64,000 nucleotides of DNA from Propionibacteriaceae bacterium (GTDB taxonomy: Bacteria; Actinomycetota; Actinomycetes; Propionibacteriales; Propionibacteriaceae): assembly GCA_031266665.1 (NCBI GenBank), contig JAISAO010000096.1, positions 17,868-81,867 on the forward strand, given 5' to 3'. The notes under the pieces are model-generated. The model saw only the letters and a list, made by a program, of their open reading frames with translations, made no database searches and was not told the DNA's origin. Both the position numbers and the translations under genes were made by a program. Below are positions 24,773 through 34,521 of this stretch, one piece after another. Every line of letters begins with the position of its first letter. Position 1 is the first letter of the stretch.

Positions 24773-26032
24773 ATGATCAACGTTAAGTGTTCGGAGACCC
24801 TTTGGCCCCACCGCCTGGGGAGGGTGGTGGTCCAGGTCAGGGGGGCGGACGGCCCGTTGAGGGACACTCCGGTGACCCTCGTCCAGACCGCGCACGCTTT
24901 CAGGTTCGGCGCCACCGGCTTCGACGCGGTCCCCGGGTACCAGTCGAACGACTGGACGGCGGAGCGGCGGCCGGAGGGCGCGTGGGACAGCGCGGCGCAG
25001 GAGCTGTGGCTCGACCTGTTCAACTACGCCACCCTGCCCTTCTACTGGGGCCGGTACGAGCCGGCGCCCGGTAGGACCATCGAGGCCCAGGTCAGGCAGG
25101 CGGCCGAATGGTTCAAGGCGCGCGGAGTCGCGTTGAAGGGCCATCCGCTGACGTGGCACACGCTGGCCCCCGCCTGGCTGGCGGAGCGGCCGTTGGACCA
25201 GGTGGAGGAGACGCTGCGCGGCCGGGTGCGGCGCGAGGCGCGCGCCTTCGCCGGACTGGTGGACTGGTGGGACAGCGTCAACGAGTCGGTCATCGCGCCC
25301 GTGTTCGTCAAGGAGCCGAACGCGGTGACCCGGCTGACCCGCGCCAAAGGCCGCCTCCACGTCCTGAAGCTGACCTTCGAGGAGGCGCTCGCCGCCAACC
25401 CGGACGCTCAGCTGCTGCTGAACGACTTCGACTTGTCCACCGCCTACGAATGCCTGATCGAAGCCGTCTTGGAGGCGGGACTGCCCGTGAGCGGGATTGG
25501 CCTCCAGACCCACATGCACCAGGGCTTCCGCGGCGAGGAGGAGTTGAACCAGGTCATAGACCGGTTCGCCCGGTATGGGTTGCCTCTGCACTTCACGGAG
25601 ACCACCCTCGTCTCGGGTGACCTCATGCCCGAGGAGATCGTCGACTTGAACGACTACCAGGTGGCGGACTGGCCCACGACCACTGCGGGCGAGGAGCGGC
25701 AGGCCGAGGAGGCGGTGAGGCATTACCGGTTGCTCATGGCTCACCCGGCCGTGCAGGCGGCCACCTACTGGGACGTGTTCGACTCCAACGCCTGGCTTGA
25801 CGCGCCCAGCGGCCTGGTGCGCCGGGACGGGACCCCGAAGCCCGCCTACCACGCGCTGCGCGACCTGGTCAAAGGCGCCTGGTGGATCCGGCCGACCGAG
25901 GTGATCACGGACCACGAGGGGCGCTTCAACCTGGAGGGTTTCCTAGGATCGTATGAGGTGGCGGCCGCCGGAAAAACTGCGGCCTTCGACCTGGACCGGG
26001 GAACGTCCGCGATCCCATTGGAACTGAAGTGA
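24773..26032 (+). CDS. Glycoside hydrolase family 10 endo-beta-1,4-xylanase, apparently cytoplasmic
   Basis: The 419-residue product has the GH10 barrel signatures KGHPLTWH, WDSVNES with the acid/base Glu (E171), and LHFTETTL with the nucleophile Glu (E276). It hydrolyses internal xylan bonds or, since no signal peptide is present, imported xylo-oligosaccharides. The C-terminal 60 residues are outside the barrel. ATG 24773 follows GGAAGAGGAGAGG. Its stop overlaps a GTG starting an oxidoreductase fragment, so a longer sugar operon was once present. A LacI-type operator lies upstream. Confidence 0.88.
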   Translation: MINVKCSETLWPHRLGRVVVQVRGADGPLRDTPVTLVQTAHAFRFGATGFDAVPGYQSNDWTAERRPEGAWDSAAQELWLDLFNYATLPFYWGRYEPAPGRTIEAQVRQAAEWFKARGVALKGHPLTWHTLAPAWLAERPLDQVEETLRGRVRREARAFAGLVDWWDSVNESVIAPVFVKEPNAVTRLTRAKGRLHVLKLTFEEALAANPDAQLLLNDFDLSTAYECLIEAVLEAGLPVSGIGLQTHMHQGFRGEEELNQVIDRFARYGLPLHFTETTLVSGDLMPEEIVDLNDYQVADWPTTTAGEERQAEEAVRHYRLLMAHPAVQAATYWDVFDSNAWLDAPSGLVRRDGTPKPAYHALRDLVKGAWWIRPTEVITDHEGRFNLEGFLGSYEVAAAGKTAAFDLDRGTSAIPLELK

Positions 26033-26205
26033 ACCGGGAAGAGATCCTCGACCCCCGCGAGGCGCCGTCGCTGCGCTGGGGTTTCATCGGCGCCGGCGGG
26101 ATCGCCGCCAAGGTGGCGACCGCTCTGTTGGCGGGCTCCGGGCAGCGGTTGCACGCCGTGGCCGCCCGCTCGCTGGAACGGGCACAGGCCTTCGGGCGCG
26201 CTTAT
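26029..26205 (+). pseudogene. N-terminal fragment of a Gfo/Idh/MocA oxidoreductase
   Basis: GTG 26029 overlaps the xylanase stop (GTGA). The frame encodes a typical N-terminal Rossmann region (LRWGFIGAGGIAAKVA, then VAARSLERAQAFGRAY). After about 58 residues the family sequence stops abruptly and the frame reads the antisense of the lacI 3' end. About 270 residues of a normal Gfo/Idh protein are missing. I infer a deletion joining this gene to the lacI end. Confidence 0.75.
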
Positions 26206-27233
26206 TCGACGTCTCGGGGTGCGCGGGGCTCCTTAGCGCGCTTGGGCGGGGGCGCGGTCGAGGCGCGCACTATCAGCTCCGTGGGGAGCTCGAAGCAGCC
26301 GAGGGGCTGTCCCTGGCCGGCCCGACCGGCTATCTGGCGCACCGCCACCGCGCCCATCTCCGCCAACGGCTGGCGGACGGTGGTCATCTGGGGGGACACC
26401 CACTGGCAGAGGTTCACGTCGTCGAAGCCGACCACAGACAGGTCCTCGGGAATGCGCAGGCCGCAGTCCTGCGCGGCCTGATACACGCCGTAGGCCTGCT
26501 CGTCCGAACAGGAGAAGATGGCGGTTGGCCTTAGGGGCAGGTCAAGGAGCTTGCCGCCCAGGGCTCGGCCGCCGTCGATCATCGAGTTGCCGTGCCGGAC
26601 CAAGCCGAGGTCTATGGCGAGGCCGGCGCGTCGTAACGCCGCGCCGTAGCCGTCGAGGCGGTCCGCGGAGCAGCTCTCGTTCTTGGGGCCCGTGATGATT
26701 CCGATGCGCGTGTGGCCCAGCCCCACCAGGTGCTCCGTGGCGGCGAGCCCGCCAGCCCAATTCGTCGCCGAGACCGTGGGGGTGTCTCCGGCGCTCGCTC
26801 CCACCGGGTCCAGCAACACGAGGGGCAGGCCACGGCCGGCGAGGGCCTCCCGGGCCGTTGGACCCAGGTCCGTCACTGCGGCGATCACGCCGTCGGAGCC
26901 GCGCCCCAGCATTCGGTCCAGCCAGGCGGCCTCCGCCCCGTCCTGGTCGATCAAGGTGGTGGTGACGTCGCAGTGCAGCCGGCTGGCCTCCGCGGTGGCG
27001 CCTTGGATCAGGGTCAGCGCCCACTGGGAGTCGATTCCGGCGATGAGCAGGTCGATGATGTTGGTGGCGGTCCGTCCGCGCCGGGCGTAGCCGCTGGTCG
27101 TGATGGACCGTTAGACCGTTCGGCGGGTGGCGCTCGACACTCCCGCCCGGCGGTTCAACACCTTGGAGACGGTCGGCACCGAAACGCCGGCGATGTCCGC
27201 GACCTGCGTGATCGTCACTGTCCTGGTCGGCAT
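26202..27233 (-). pseudogene. LacI-family sugar regulator with an in-frame TAA stop
   Basis: From ATG 27233 the frame encodes a normal LacI DNA-binding domain (ITQVADIAGVSVPTVSKVL) and then meets TAA at 27111-27113 (codon 41). The same frame continues for a further 302 codons with a complete periplasmic-binding-like effector domain (for example HTRIGIITGPK, VVGFDDVNLCQW, ELPTELIVRAS). Without the stop the protein would be 343 residues, the normal LacI size. A nonsense mutation is the simplest reading; a sequencing error or a downstream restart (TTG 26954) are alternatives. The final stop is supplied by the adjoining oxidoreductase fragment. Confidence 0.82.
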
Positions 27234-27306
27234 TGCCACCTCCGGGGTGTCGTGCCCGCCTGGCGCGGGCCGTTGGTTTCGAGGTCCATTATCCGTTCTC
27301 TTTACG

Positions 27307-27322
27307 GAAAGTTTCTAAAACT
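27307..27322 (-). promoter_or_regulatory. LacI-type operator candidate upstream of the lacI gene
   Basis: GAAAGTTTC (27307-27315) overlaps the palindrome AGTTTCTAAAACT (27310-27322), 74 bp upstream of the regulator ATG. It shares the same 9-mer with the xylanase upstream site, which fits autoregulation plus control of the xylanase. Confidence 0.45.
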
Positions 27323-27447
27323 GAGCCCAGAAACGGGTTCTTGGATCGACAAGTCGGCAAAGATCCGACGCCCGAACAGGGGCAAGAACAGCCAGGGGGC
27401 GGCTCGCCCTTCTGATCATCGGCGGATCAGGGCTGAACGACAATGAT

Positions 27448-28722
27448 CTAGTCGATGATCTGTTCGATCTTCTCTGTCAGGTCGGCCAGGGCTGGTTCGA
27501 TGGCGTCGGCTTGGGCGGCGCTGCGGATGGTCTGGTCGGTCTCGGCCACGGCCTCCCAGGCCTCGGCGGCCTTGGGGTCCAGGGGCAGCGTGGTCTTGAT
27601 GTTGTGGGTTTGGAAGGCGAAGCGGCTGAGGGCGTCCGTGGGCAGGCCCTCCAGCTCCCAGAAGGCGTTGGCCACACCGTCGTCGGCCACCGCCGGCACC
27701 ACGCCCTGGGCGGCCAGCAGGACGGCCGCCTTGGACGAGGCGATGAAGCCCAGCCAGGCCTTGGCGGCGTCCAGCCGGGACGGGTCGATCCCGGACGGGA
27801 TGACGCAGCCGACGGGATCGCCGACCGTCACCGGGGTCTTGTCCACCCCGGCCGTCAGCTTGTCGCGTTGGGGGACCGGGGCCATCCCCCAGGCGAAGTC
27901 CGCCTGGGCGGCCAGGGTGGTCGCCAGGGAGGCCGGGGCCAGCACCAGGGCGGCTTGCTGGGCTAAGAAGACATCGGCCGTCGACTCCTGCTGGGCGTCG
28001 GCGTAGTCGGGTGTGGCTCCGGCGACCGACAGGGCCACGGCCCGCTGGTAATAGGCCTGGAGGAAGCTGTAGTCACCGCCCGACAACAAGCTGGCATCGC
28101 CGTTCTGGGCCAGGGCCAGGCCGGCCACAGCCAGCGGGTCGGCCGGCAGGAAGGTGCCGCTGGCGGCGGGACGGAGCTTGTCGGTCAGGTTCTTGGCCGC
28201 CGTCACGAAGTCGGTCCACAGCCAGGTCCCGTCGGGCGCGGCGGCGCCGGCCTGCTGGAACAGGTCGGCGTTGTAGAACAACAGCCAGCCGGATTGGGCG
28301 TAGGGCACGCCGTAGGCCGTTTGGACGCCGGCCCCGGACTCGTCGGCGCTGGTCTGGACATAGGCCAGGATGGCCTCCGCCGTCACCGTGGTGGCGATGT
28401 CGGTGACATCGAGGACTTTCTTGTCCTGGATCCACTCGGCCAACTGGCCCAGGTCGGACACGGTCACGACGTCGGCCGTGTCCAAGGCCTGACGGGCCGC
28501 CTCGGGGTCGTCGGCCAGGGGGGCGAACACGACCTCGATCTCGGGGTAGTCGTTGCGGAAGGCGGTGGCCAGGGGCTCCAGCCAGTCGGCCTGGGGGGCC
28601 GCCACCGTCAAGGTGACCGTCCCCGCCTCGTCCACGGGGCCGGTGTCGTCCGAGCCGCAGGCGGCCAGGCCCGCCGCCAATGCCACCGCCAGACCCAGGG
28701 CGACAGGCTTCCGCAGGTTCAT
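27448..28722 (-). CDS. Extracellular solute-binding lipoprotein (sugar ABC transporter type 1 family)
   Basis: The 424-residue product has a lipoprotein signal ending LAAGLAAC (C22) and then a solute-binding family 1 fold. Recognisable points are YGVPYAQSGWLLFYNADLFQQAG and a late WLGFIASSKAA segment, as in maltose- or oligosaccharide-binding proteins. It should be tethered outside the membrane and deliver a sugar to an ABC permease. No permease or ATPase genes adjoin it, so it is an orphan here. ATG 28722 follows GAGGAG. Confidence 0.85.
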   Translation of the reverse strand: MNLRKPVALGLAVALAAGLAACGSDDTGPVDEAGTVTLTVAAPQADWLEPLATAFRNDYPEIEVVFAPLADDPEAARQALDTADVVTVSDLGQLAEWIQDKKVLDVTDIATTVTAEAILAYVQTSADESGAGVQTAYGVPYAQSGWLLFYNADLFQQAGAAAPDGTWLWTDFVTAAKNLTDKLRPAASGTFLPADPLAVAGLALAQNGDASLLSGGDYSFLQAYYQRAVALSVAGATPDYADAQQESTADVFLAQQAALVLAPASLATTLAAQADFAWGMAPVPQRDKLTAGVDKTPVTVGDPVGCVIPSGIDPSRLDAAKAWLGFIASSKAAVLLAAQGVVPAVADDGVANAFWELEGLPTDALSRFAFQTHNIKTTLPLDPKAAEAWEAVAETDQTIRSAAQADAIEPALADLTEKIEQIID

Positions 28723-29103
28723 CTTGACTCCTCGTGATTCGGCCAACGACTCGGCTCGTCCAAGGGCAAACCCTACCGGCTCCAGGCGCCGCGCCCGCGT
28801 CATCCCGAACCACCCCCGCGTCATCCCGAACCACTCCCTTGTCAGCCCGGACTTGATCCGGGAGGACGGCCGGCCCCACGGACCGGTCCTAGCGCCGGCC
28901 GGCGACCGGCGACGGGACGGGTCTTTAAAAGGTTGGGGGAACCCGCCATCCGGCGGCGACCCGGAGGTGGTTTGGAGATAGTATCTGGTCGGCGGACCGG
29001 CTCCAATGTTTCCGGTCCCGCCGGCCGCCGCTGCTCGGGCTCGCCGGGGCGCGGGCGACCGCGCAATGACCCCGCGGGGTCCGACAGGAATCGAGGGTGG
29101 GCC
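28723..29103. other. Region upstream of the nuo operon
   Basis: No gene is visible. It holds REP-like repeats at 28798-28865, a possible TAGTAT -10 box at 28979-28984 without a clear -35, and GC-rich leader sequence before nuoA. Confidence 0.45.
28798..28865 (+). repeat. REP-like repeat, copies 1-3
   Basis: Two partial units (CGTCATCCCGAACCA at 28798 and 28819) precede a fuller unit at 28841-28865, with GTCAGCCCGGACT followed by TGATCCGGGAGG. The core is an inverted repeat able to form a hairpin. Confidence 0.65.
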
Positions 29104-29487
29104 ATGGGCGACTACATCCCGGTCATCGGTTTGATGGCTCTGGGGGGCGGTTTCATCGCCATCGCCATGGCGTTGTCCCACTTCGTGGGCCCGAGGCGGG
29201 TCAACCGGGCCAAGTACGAGGCCTACGAGTGCGGCATCGAGGCCACGCCGCTGCCGGCCGGCGGCGGCCGCATCCCGGTCAAGTACTACATCACGGCCAT
29301 GCTCTTCATCGTCTTCGACATCGAAATCGTCTTCCTCTACCCTTGGGCCGTCTCCTTCTTCGACATGTCCCACGGCGCCGGCGGCACGGTCGCCTGGTTC
29401 GGACTGGTGGAGATGATGCTGTTCATCGCCACGGTGTTCATCGCCTATCTCTACGTCGTCCGCCGGGGCGGCCTGACCTGGGACTGA
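29104..29487 (+). CDS. nuoA: NADH-quinone oxidoreductase subunit A
   Basis: The 127-residue membrane subunit of complex I has three transmembrane helices and the conserved [13 protein letters not shown] loop and [12 protein letters not shown] segment, which help form the quinone entry region. It is the first gene of a 14-gene operon. ATG 29104 follows GAGGGTGG, which decides the start over longer frames. The length is normal. Confidence 0.95.
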   Translation: MGDYIPVIGLMALGGGFIAIAMALSHFVGPRRVNRAKYEAYECGIEATPLPAGGGRIPVKYYITAMLFIVFDIEIVFLYPWAVSFFDMSHGAGGTVAWFGLVEMMLFIATVFIAYLYVVRRGGLTWD

Positions 29488-29497
29488 AGGAGCCTTA

Positions 29498-30100
29498 ATG
29501 GGTATCGAGGACCATCTGCCGGCCGACGGCTTTCTGACCACCACCGCCGAGGCCGTCTTCGGCTGGATGCGCCAGGCCTCGTTCTGGCCCGCCACCATGG
29601 GCCTGGCCTGTTGCGCCATCGAGATGATGGCCTTCGGCGCCCCCCGCTTCGACGCCGGCCGCTGGGGCCAGGAGATCTTCCGGGCCTCGCCCCGCCAGGC
29701 CGACGTCCTGATCGTCTCCGGGCGGGTGTCGCAGAAGATGGCCCCGGTGGTGCGCCAGGTCTACGACCAGATGCCGAACCCGAAATGGGTCATCGCCATG
29801 GGGGCCTGCGCCTCCTCCGGCGGCGTCTTCAACAACTACGCCGTCATCCAGGGTTGCGATCACTTCCTGCCGGTCGACATCTACATCCCCGGCTGTCCGC
29901 CCCGCCCCGACCAACTGATCGACGCTATGTTCAAGCTCAAGCAGGGCAAGGGCCTCGACCTGGCCGACGACCTGGCCCGGGACCGGCTGCCGATCATGCG
30001 CTACCCCTTGGGCAAGCATCGGACCAAGGTCGAGGACGAGGTCGAGCGCCAGGCCTTGGGGGCGCCGGCCATCAGTGAGTTGAAGGGGCTGATGCGATGA
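29498..30100 (+). CDS. nuoB: NADH-quinone oxidoreductase subunit B
   Basis: The 200-residue subunit carries cluster N2, the last iron-sulfur centre before quinone. The ligands are visible as GLACCAIEM (C38, C39), GACASSGG and GCPPRPDQL. It starts 10 bp after nuoA and its stop overlaps nuoC (ATGA). Confidence 0.96.
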   Translation: MGIEDHLPADGFLTTTAEAVFGWMRQASFWPATMGLACCAIEMMAFGAPRFDAGRWGQEIFRASPRQADVLIVSGRVSQKMAPVVRQVYDQMPNPKWVIAMGACASSGGVFNNYAVIQGCDHFLPVDIYIPGCPPRPDQLIDAMFKLKQGKGLDLADDLARDRLPIMRYPLGKHRTKVEDEVERQALGAPAISELKGLMR

Positions 30101-30774
30101 CCACCACGACCTCTGACGCCATCACGGCCCCCGCCGACGACCAGTCGTTGGCCGTTAGCCAGGGGATGTGGGGCGCGGGCCCCGGCGATGTCTCCGGCTT
30201 CGGCGGCCAGCGCCACCCGGTCTGGCGCCAACAGCCCACCCCCAGGCCTTACGGAGGCTGGTTCGACGCCGCCGTCGACCGCTTGGCCGAACTGGTGGAG
30301 GGCCTGGACCCGGACGGCGCCAGCCTGGCGCACGGCGAGCTGACGATCCCCGTCCCCAAGGAATTGTTATTGGCGGTGGCGCGGGCGGCGCGCGACGACC
30401 CGGCGCTGCGCTTCGAGGTCTGCGTCTCGGTCTCCGGCGTCCACTACCCGGACGACCCCGGCCGCGAGCTGCGCTCCGTCTACCACCTGTTGTCCATCAC
30501 CCACAACCGCCGCCTGCGCCTGGAGGTGGCGGCGGGCCAGGACGATCCCAAGATCCCCTCGGTCACCGCCGTCTACCCGATGGCGGACTGGCACGAGCGT
30601 GAGACCTGGGACATGTTCGGCATCGAGTACACCGGCCACCCGGGGCTGACCCGCATCCTGATGCCGGACGACTGGGCCGGCCACCCGCAGCGCAAGGATT
30701 ACCCCTTGGGCGGCGTCCCGATCGAGTTCAAGGGCGCCCAGGCGCCGCCCCCCGACCAGCGGAGGTCGTACTAG
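30097..30774 (+). CDS. nuoC: NADH-quinone oxidoreductase subunit C
   Basis: The 225-residue subunit is a peripheral-arm protein of the 30-kDa family, recognised by [18 protein letters not shown] and [17 protein letters not shown]. It contacts NuoD near the quinone site. Start and stop overlap its neighbours by 4 and 1 bases, showing tight coupling. Confidence 0.95.
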   Translation: MTTTTSDAITAPADDQSLAVSQGMWGAGPGDVSGFGGQRHPVWRQQPTPRPYGGWFDAAVDRLAELVEGLDPDGASLAHGELTIPVPKELLLAVARAARDDPALRFEVCVSVSGVHYPDDPGRELRSVYHLLSITHNRRLRLEVAAGQDDPKIPSVTAVYPMADWHERETWDMFGIEYTGHPGLTRILMPDDWAGHPQRKDYPLGGVPIEFKGAQAPPPDQRRSY

Positions 30775-32288
30775 TGAGCGTCGTGTCGAAGAGCCCCGCC
30801 GACCCGCCGGACGGCCCCGCCGAGGCCGTCGTGGTGACCGTGGGGGAGAGCGCCGCCGTGGCGGTTGAGGCCGAGACCACGGCCGAGTCCGCCCCGACGC
30901 CGGTCGACCGCACCCTGCCGGACGAGGCCGCCCCGGTCGAGGCCCTGGTCTTGGGCGCGGTCGAGGAGGCCGGGGACGGTCCCGCGGCGGTCACCCAATA
31001 CCTCAACCAGTACGTCGCCTCCGGCGGCGACTGGGACGAGGTGGTGGCCGCCCAGCGGGAGCGCGGCGACGAGACCTTCGTGGTCAACATGGGTCCGCAA
31101 CACCCCTCGACCCACGGCGTGCTGCGCCTGGAGCTGGAGCTGGAGGGCGAGACCGTCAGCTCCATCCGCCCCGCCATCGGCTTCCTCCACTCCGGCATCG
31201 AGAAGTCGATGGAATACAAGTCTTTCGCCCAGGGCTCGGTCTTCGCCACCCGGATGGACTACGTGGCGCCGATGTTCAACGAGGTGGTCTACTGCCTGGC
31301 GGTGGAGAAACTGCTCGACCTCGAGGTGCCGCCCAGGGCCGACGTGTTGCGCGTCCTGGTGATGGAGTTGAACCGGATCGCCTCCCATCTGGTGGCCATC
31401 GGCACCGGCGGCATGGAGATCGGGGCCCTGACGGTCATGACCATCGGCTTCCGCGAGCGCGAGATGATCCTGGACTTCTTCGAGGCCCTTTGCGGCACGC
31501 GCATGAATCACGCCTACGTCCGCCCCGGCGGGGTCTCGATCGACCTGCCCGAGTCCGGCTTGTCCCAGTTGCGCACGGTCATCGAATGGCTGCACAAACA
31601 CCTGCCGGAGTACGCCGGCTTCTGCAACCAGAACCCGATCTTCAAGGGCCGGATGCAAGGCGTCGCCCAGCTCGACCTGACGGCCTGCATGGCCCTGGGC
31701 GTCTCCGGGCCGCCGCTGCGGGCCGCCGGCTACCCCTGGGATCTGCGCCAGGACCAGCCCTACTGCGGCTACCAGGACTACGACTTCGACGTCATCACCT
31801 GGGACACGGCCGACGCCTACGGCCGTTTCCGCGTCCGCCAACAGGAGATGTGGGAGTCGTTGCGCATCGTCGAGCAGTGCTACGACAAGCTGGAGAGCAG
31901 CGTCGGCCAGCCGGTGATGGTGGACGACCCGCGTTTCGCCTGGCCGGGCGACCTGACGGTCGGCCCCGACGGCCAGGGCAACTCCTTGGCCCACGTCAAA
32001 CAGATCATGGGCTCCTCGATGGAGGCCTTGATCCAACACTTCAAGACCGTCACCGAGGGCTTCCACGTCCCGGGCGGCCAGGTCTATCAGGCGGTCGAGT
32101 CGTCCAAGGGCGAGCTGGGCTGCCATCTGGTGTCCGACGGCGGCTCCCGGCCCTATCGGGTCCACTTCCGCGACCCCGGCTTCAACCATCTCCAAGCCGT
32201 GCCGGCGCTGTGCGAGGGCGGCATGATGTCCGACGTGGTGGTGGCCGTGGCCAGCCTCGACCCGGTTCTAGGAGGTGTCGACCGATGA
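30774..32288 (+). CDS. nuoD: NADH-quinone oxidoreductase subunit D with N-terminal extension
   Basis: The 504-residue 49-kDa-type subunit lines the quinone-reduction site. Hallmarks are [11 protein letters not shown] (from about residue 104) and [12 protein letters not shown]. About 100 residues precede the core, the first 60 being Ala/Glu/Val-rich, which is longer than usual. GTG 30774 overlaps the nuoC stop and its end overlaps nuoE. The extension may be real or an internal start may be used, but no better ribosome binding site is obvious. Confidence 0.94.
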   Translation: MSVVSKSPADPPDGPAEAVVVTVGESAAVAVEAETTAESAPTPVDRTLPDEAAPVEALVLGAVEEAGDGPAAVTQYLNQYVASGGDWDEVVAAQRERGDETFVVNMGPQHPSTHGVLRLELELEGETVSSIRPAIGFLHSGIEKSMEYKSFAQGSVFATRMDYVAPMFNEVVYCLAVEKLLDLEVPPRADVLRVLVMELNRIASHLVAIGTGGMEIGALTVMTIGFREREMILDFFEALCGTRMNHAYVRPGGVSIDLPESGLSQLRTVIEWLHKHLPEYAGFCNQNPIFKGRMQGVAQLDLTACMALGVSGPPLRAAGYPWDLRQDQPYCGYQDYDFDVITWDTADAYGRFRVRQQEMWESLRIVEQCYDKLESSVGQPVMVDDPRFAWPGDLTVGPDGQGNSLAHVKQIMGSSMEALIQHFKTVTEGFHVPGGQVYQAVESSKGELGCHLVSDGGSRPYRVHFRDPGFNHLQAVPALCEGGMMSDVVVAVASLDPVLGGVDR

Positions 32289-33046
32289 GCGCTCAGCCGT
32301 TCGAGCACGATTTCAAGGACACCGGCCCCATCGCCGCCGACCGCCCGGACGTCGACCAGCCGTTCGACCAGACGACCCGAGACGAGATGGAGCAGTTGGC
32401 CGCCCGCTACCCCGACCGGCGGTCCGCCCTGGGGCCGATCCTGCACCTGGTCCAATCGGTCGACGGCTATGTCTCGGCCCGGGGCCTGGCCGCCGCCGCC
32501 GCCGTCACCGGGATCAGCCCGGCCCAGGTCCAAGGCTTCGCCACCTTCTACACCATGTACCGCCGCCACCCGGCCGGCCAACACCACATCGGCGTCTGCA
32601 CCACGGCGCTGTGCGCCGTCCTGGGGGGCGACGCCGTGTTGGAGCGGGTGCGCAGCCGCCTCGGCATCGCCCCCGACCAGACCACGCCCGACGGCCGCTT
32701 CTCCTTGGAGCGGGTGGAGTGCAACGCCGCCTGCGACTACGCCCCGGTGGTGATGGTCGACTGGGAGTTCATGGACAACATGACTCCGGAGAAGGCCGAA
32801 CAGTTGATCGACCAGTTAGCGGCCGGCGAACCGGTCCAAGCCAGCCGTGGCGCCACCCTGGCCGGTTGGCGCCAGGCCGAGCGGGTGCTGGCCGGCTTCG
32901 ACGACGGCCTAGCCGACGAGGGCCCCTCGGCCGGCGAGCCCAGTCGGCGGGGGACCGAGATCGCCGCCAGTCGCGGCTGGACCGCCGACACCTGGCCGAC
33001 CGTTGGGCCGACCGTTGGGCCGGCCGCCGGGAAGGACCGCCCATGA
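32285..33046 (+). CDS. nuoE: NADH-quinone oxidoreductase subunit E
   Basis: The 253-residue thioredoxin-fold subunit binds the 2Fe-2S cluster N1a through CTTALC and CNAACD. A C-terminal tail of about 60 residues (from about 195) is low-complexity, ending with repeated [14 protein letters not shown] 32285 overlaps the nuoD stop (ATGA), and its own stop overlaps nuoF. Confidence 0.94.
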   Translation: MSAQPFEHDFKDTGPIAADRPDVDQPFDQTTRDEMEQLAARYPDRRSALGPILHLVQSVDGYVSARGLAAAAAVTGISPAQVQGFATFYTMYRRHPAGQHHIGVCTTALCAVLGGDAVLERVRSRLGIAPDQTTPDGRFSLERVECNAACDYAPVVMVDWEFMDNMTPEKAEQLIDQLAAGEPVQASRGATLAGWRQAERVLAGFDDGLADEGPSAGEPSRRGTEIAASRGWTADTWPTVGPTVGPAAGKDRP

Positions 33047-34521
33047 CCGCCCCGACCATCACGGCCCCCCCGGCCGACGAACAACTCTTGGTGCCGGTGC
33101 TGACGGCTGACTGGGGCCAGCCCGAGTCTTGGAAGCTGGCCCAGTACGAGGCCCGGGGCGGCTACCGGGGGCTGCGCGCCGCTTTGGTCCGGCCGCCTGC
33201 CGAGGTCATGGCCGAGGTCAAAGACTCCCAGCTGCGCGGCCGGGGCGGGGCCGGCTTCCCCACCGGCCTGAAGTGGAGTTTCGTGCCGGGGGATTTGAGC
33301 CCCAAGTACCTGGTGGTCAACGGCGACGAGTCCGAGCCGGGGACCTGCAAGGACGTCCCCCTGCTGATGGCCAGCCCCCACACCCTGGTGGAGGGCATCA
33401 TCATCGCCAGCTACGCCATCGGCGTCAACCAGGCTTTCGTCTACGTCCGGGGCGAGGCGCTGCACCCGATCCGGCGGCTGCGGGCGGCCGTGGCCGAGGC
33501 CCGCGCCGCCGGCTACCTGGGGACCGACGTCCTGGGCTCGGGCTTCAGCCTCGACATCGTGGTCCACGCCGGGGCCGGGGCCTATATCTGCGGCGAGGAG
33601 ACGGCCCTGCTGAACTCGCTGGAGGGCCGCCGCGGCCAGCCGAGGCTACGCCCGCCCTTCCCGGCCGTGGCCGGGCTCTACGCCAAGCCGACGGTGATCA
33701 ACAACGTCGAGTCCATCGCCACCGTCCCCGCCATCATCAACCACGGCAAAGACTGGTTCTTGTCCATGGGCACCGAGCGGTCGCGCGGCATGACCATCTA
33801 CTCCCTCTCCGGCCACGTCCGCCACCCCGGCCAGTACGAGGCCCCGCTGACCATCACCTTCCGCCAGTTGCTCGACCTGGCCGGCGGCGTCCGCCAAGGT
33901 CACAAACTGAAGTTCTTCACCCCCGGCGGCTCGTCCACCCCGATCCTGACCGAGGACAACTTGGACATTGTCTTGGACTATGAGTCTTTGGCCGCCGCCG
34001 GCACCATGCTGGGCACCAAGGCGTTACAGGTCTTCGACGACACCACCTCGGTGGTGCGCACCACGCTGCGCTGGGTCGAGTTCTACCAGCACGAGAGTTG
34101 CGGCAAATGCACGCCTTGCCGCGAGGGCACCTGGTGGCTGGTCCAACTGCTGCGCCGCCTGGAGGCCGGCCAGGGCCACCCCGGCGACGTCGACTTGTTG
34201 TTGAGCGTGGCCCAGTCGATCAACGGCCAGAGCTTCTGCCCGCTGGCCGCCGGGGCCGTGGCCTGCGTCACCTCGGCGGTGAAACACTTCCGGGAGGAGT
34301 TCGAGGCCGGCTACCACACCCCGGCCTGGGAATACCTGCCCTACGCCGCCAGCGCCGCCTTCGCCGAACCGGCGCCAGACCGGAGCCAGCCCGCCCGAAG
34401 CGCGCCGGACCCGGCGGCTCCCGACCAGGCCGGGGCCGGTCAAGGCGACGGCGCCGGCCGGAGCGACGAGGCGAGCCAGACCGATCCGGCCGGCCGGACC
34501 GACGAGGGGGTCACGCTATGA
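33043..34521 (+). CDS. nuoF: NADH-quinone oxidoreductase subunit F
   Basis: The 492-residue subunit holds the NADH and FMN sites (GRGGAGFPTGLKWSF, NGDESEPGTCKD) and the 4Fe-4S cluster N3 (ESCGKCTPCREG plus a later Cys in SFCPLA). The last 50 residues are a Gly/Ala/Asp-rich tail not found in most NuoF. It overlaps nuoE and nuoG by 4 bases at each end. Confidence 0.95.
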   Translation: MTAPTITAPPADEQLLVPVLTADWGQPESWKLAQYEARGGYRGLRAALVRPPAEVMAEVKDSQLRGRGGAGFPTGLKWSFVPGDLSPKYLVVNGDESEPGTCKDVPLLMASPHTLVEGIIIASYAIGVNQAFVYVRGEALHPIRRLRAAVAEARAAGYLGTDVLGSGFSLDIVVHAGAGAYICGEETALLNSLEGRRGQPRLRPPFPAVAGLYAKPTVINNVESIATVPAIINHGKDWFLSMGTERSRGMTIYSLSGHVRHPGQYEAPLTITFRQLLDLAGGVRQGHKLKFFTPGGSSTPILTEDNLDIVLDYESLAAAGTMLGTKALQVFDDTTSVVRTTLRWVEFYQHESCGKCTPCREGTWWLVQLLRRLEAGQGHPGDVDLLLSVAQSINGQSFCPLAAGAVACVTSAVKHFREEFEAGYHTPAWEYLPYAASAAFAEPAPDRSQPARSAPDPAAPDQAGAGQGDGAGRSDEASQTDPAGRTDEGVTL

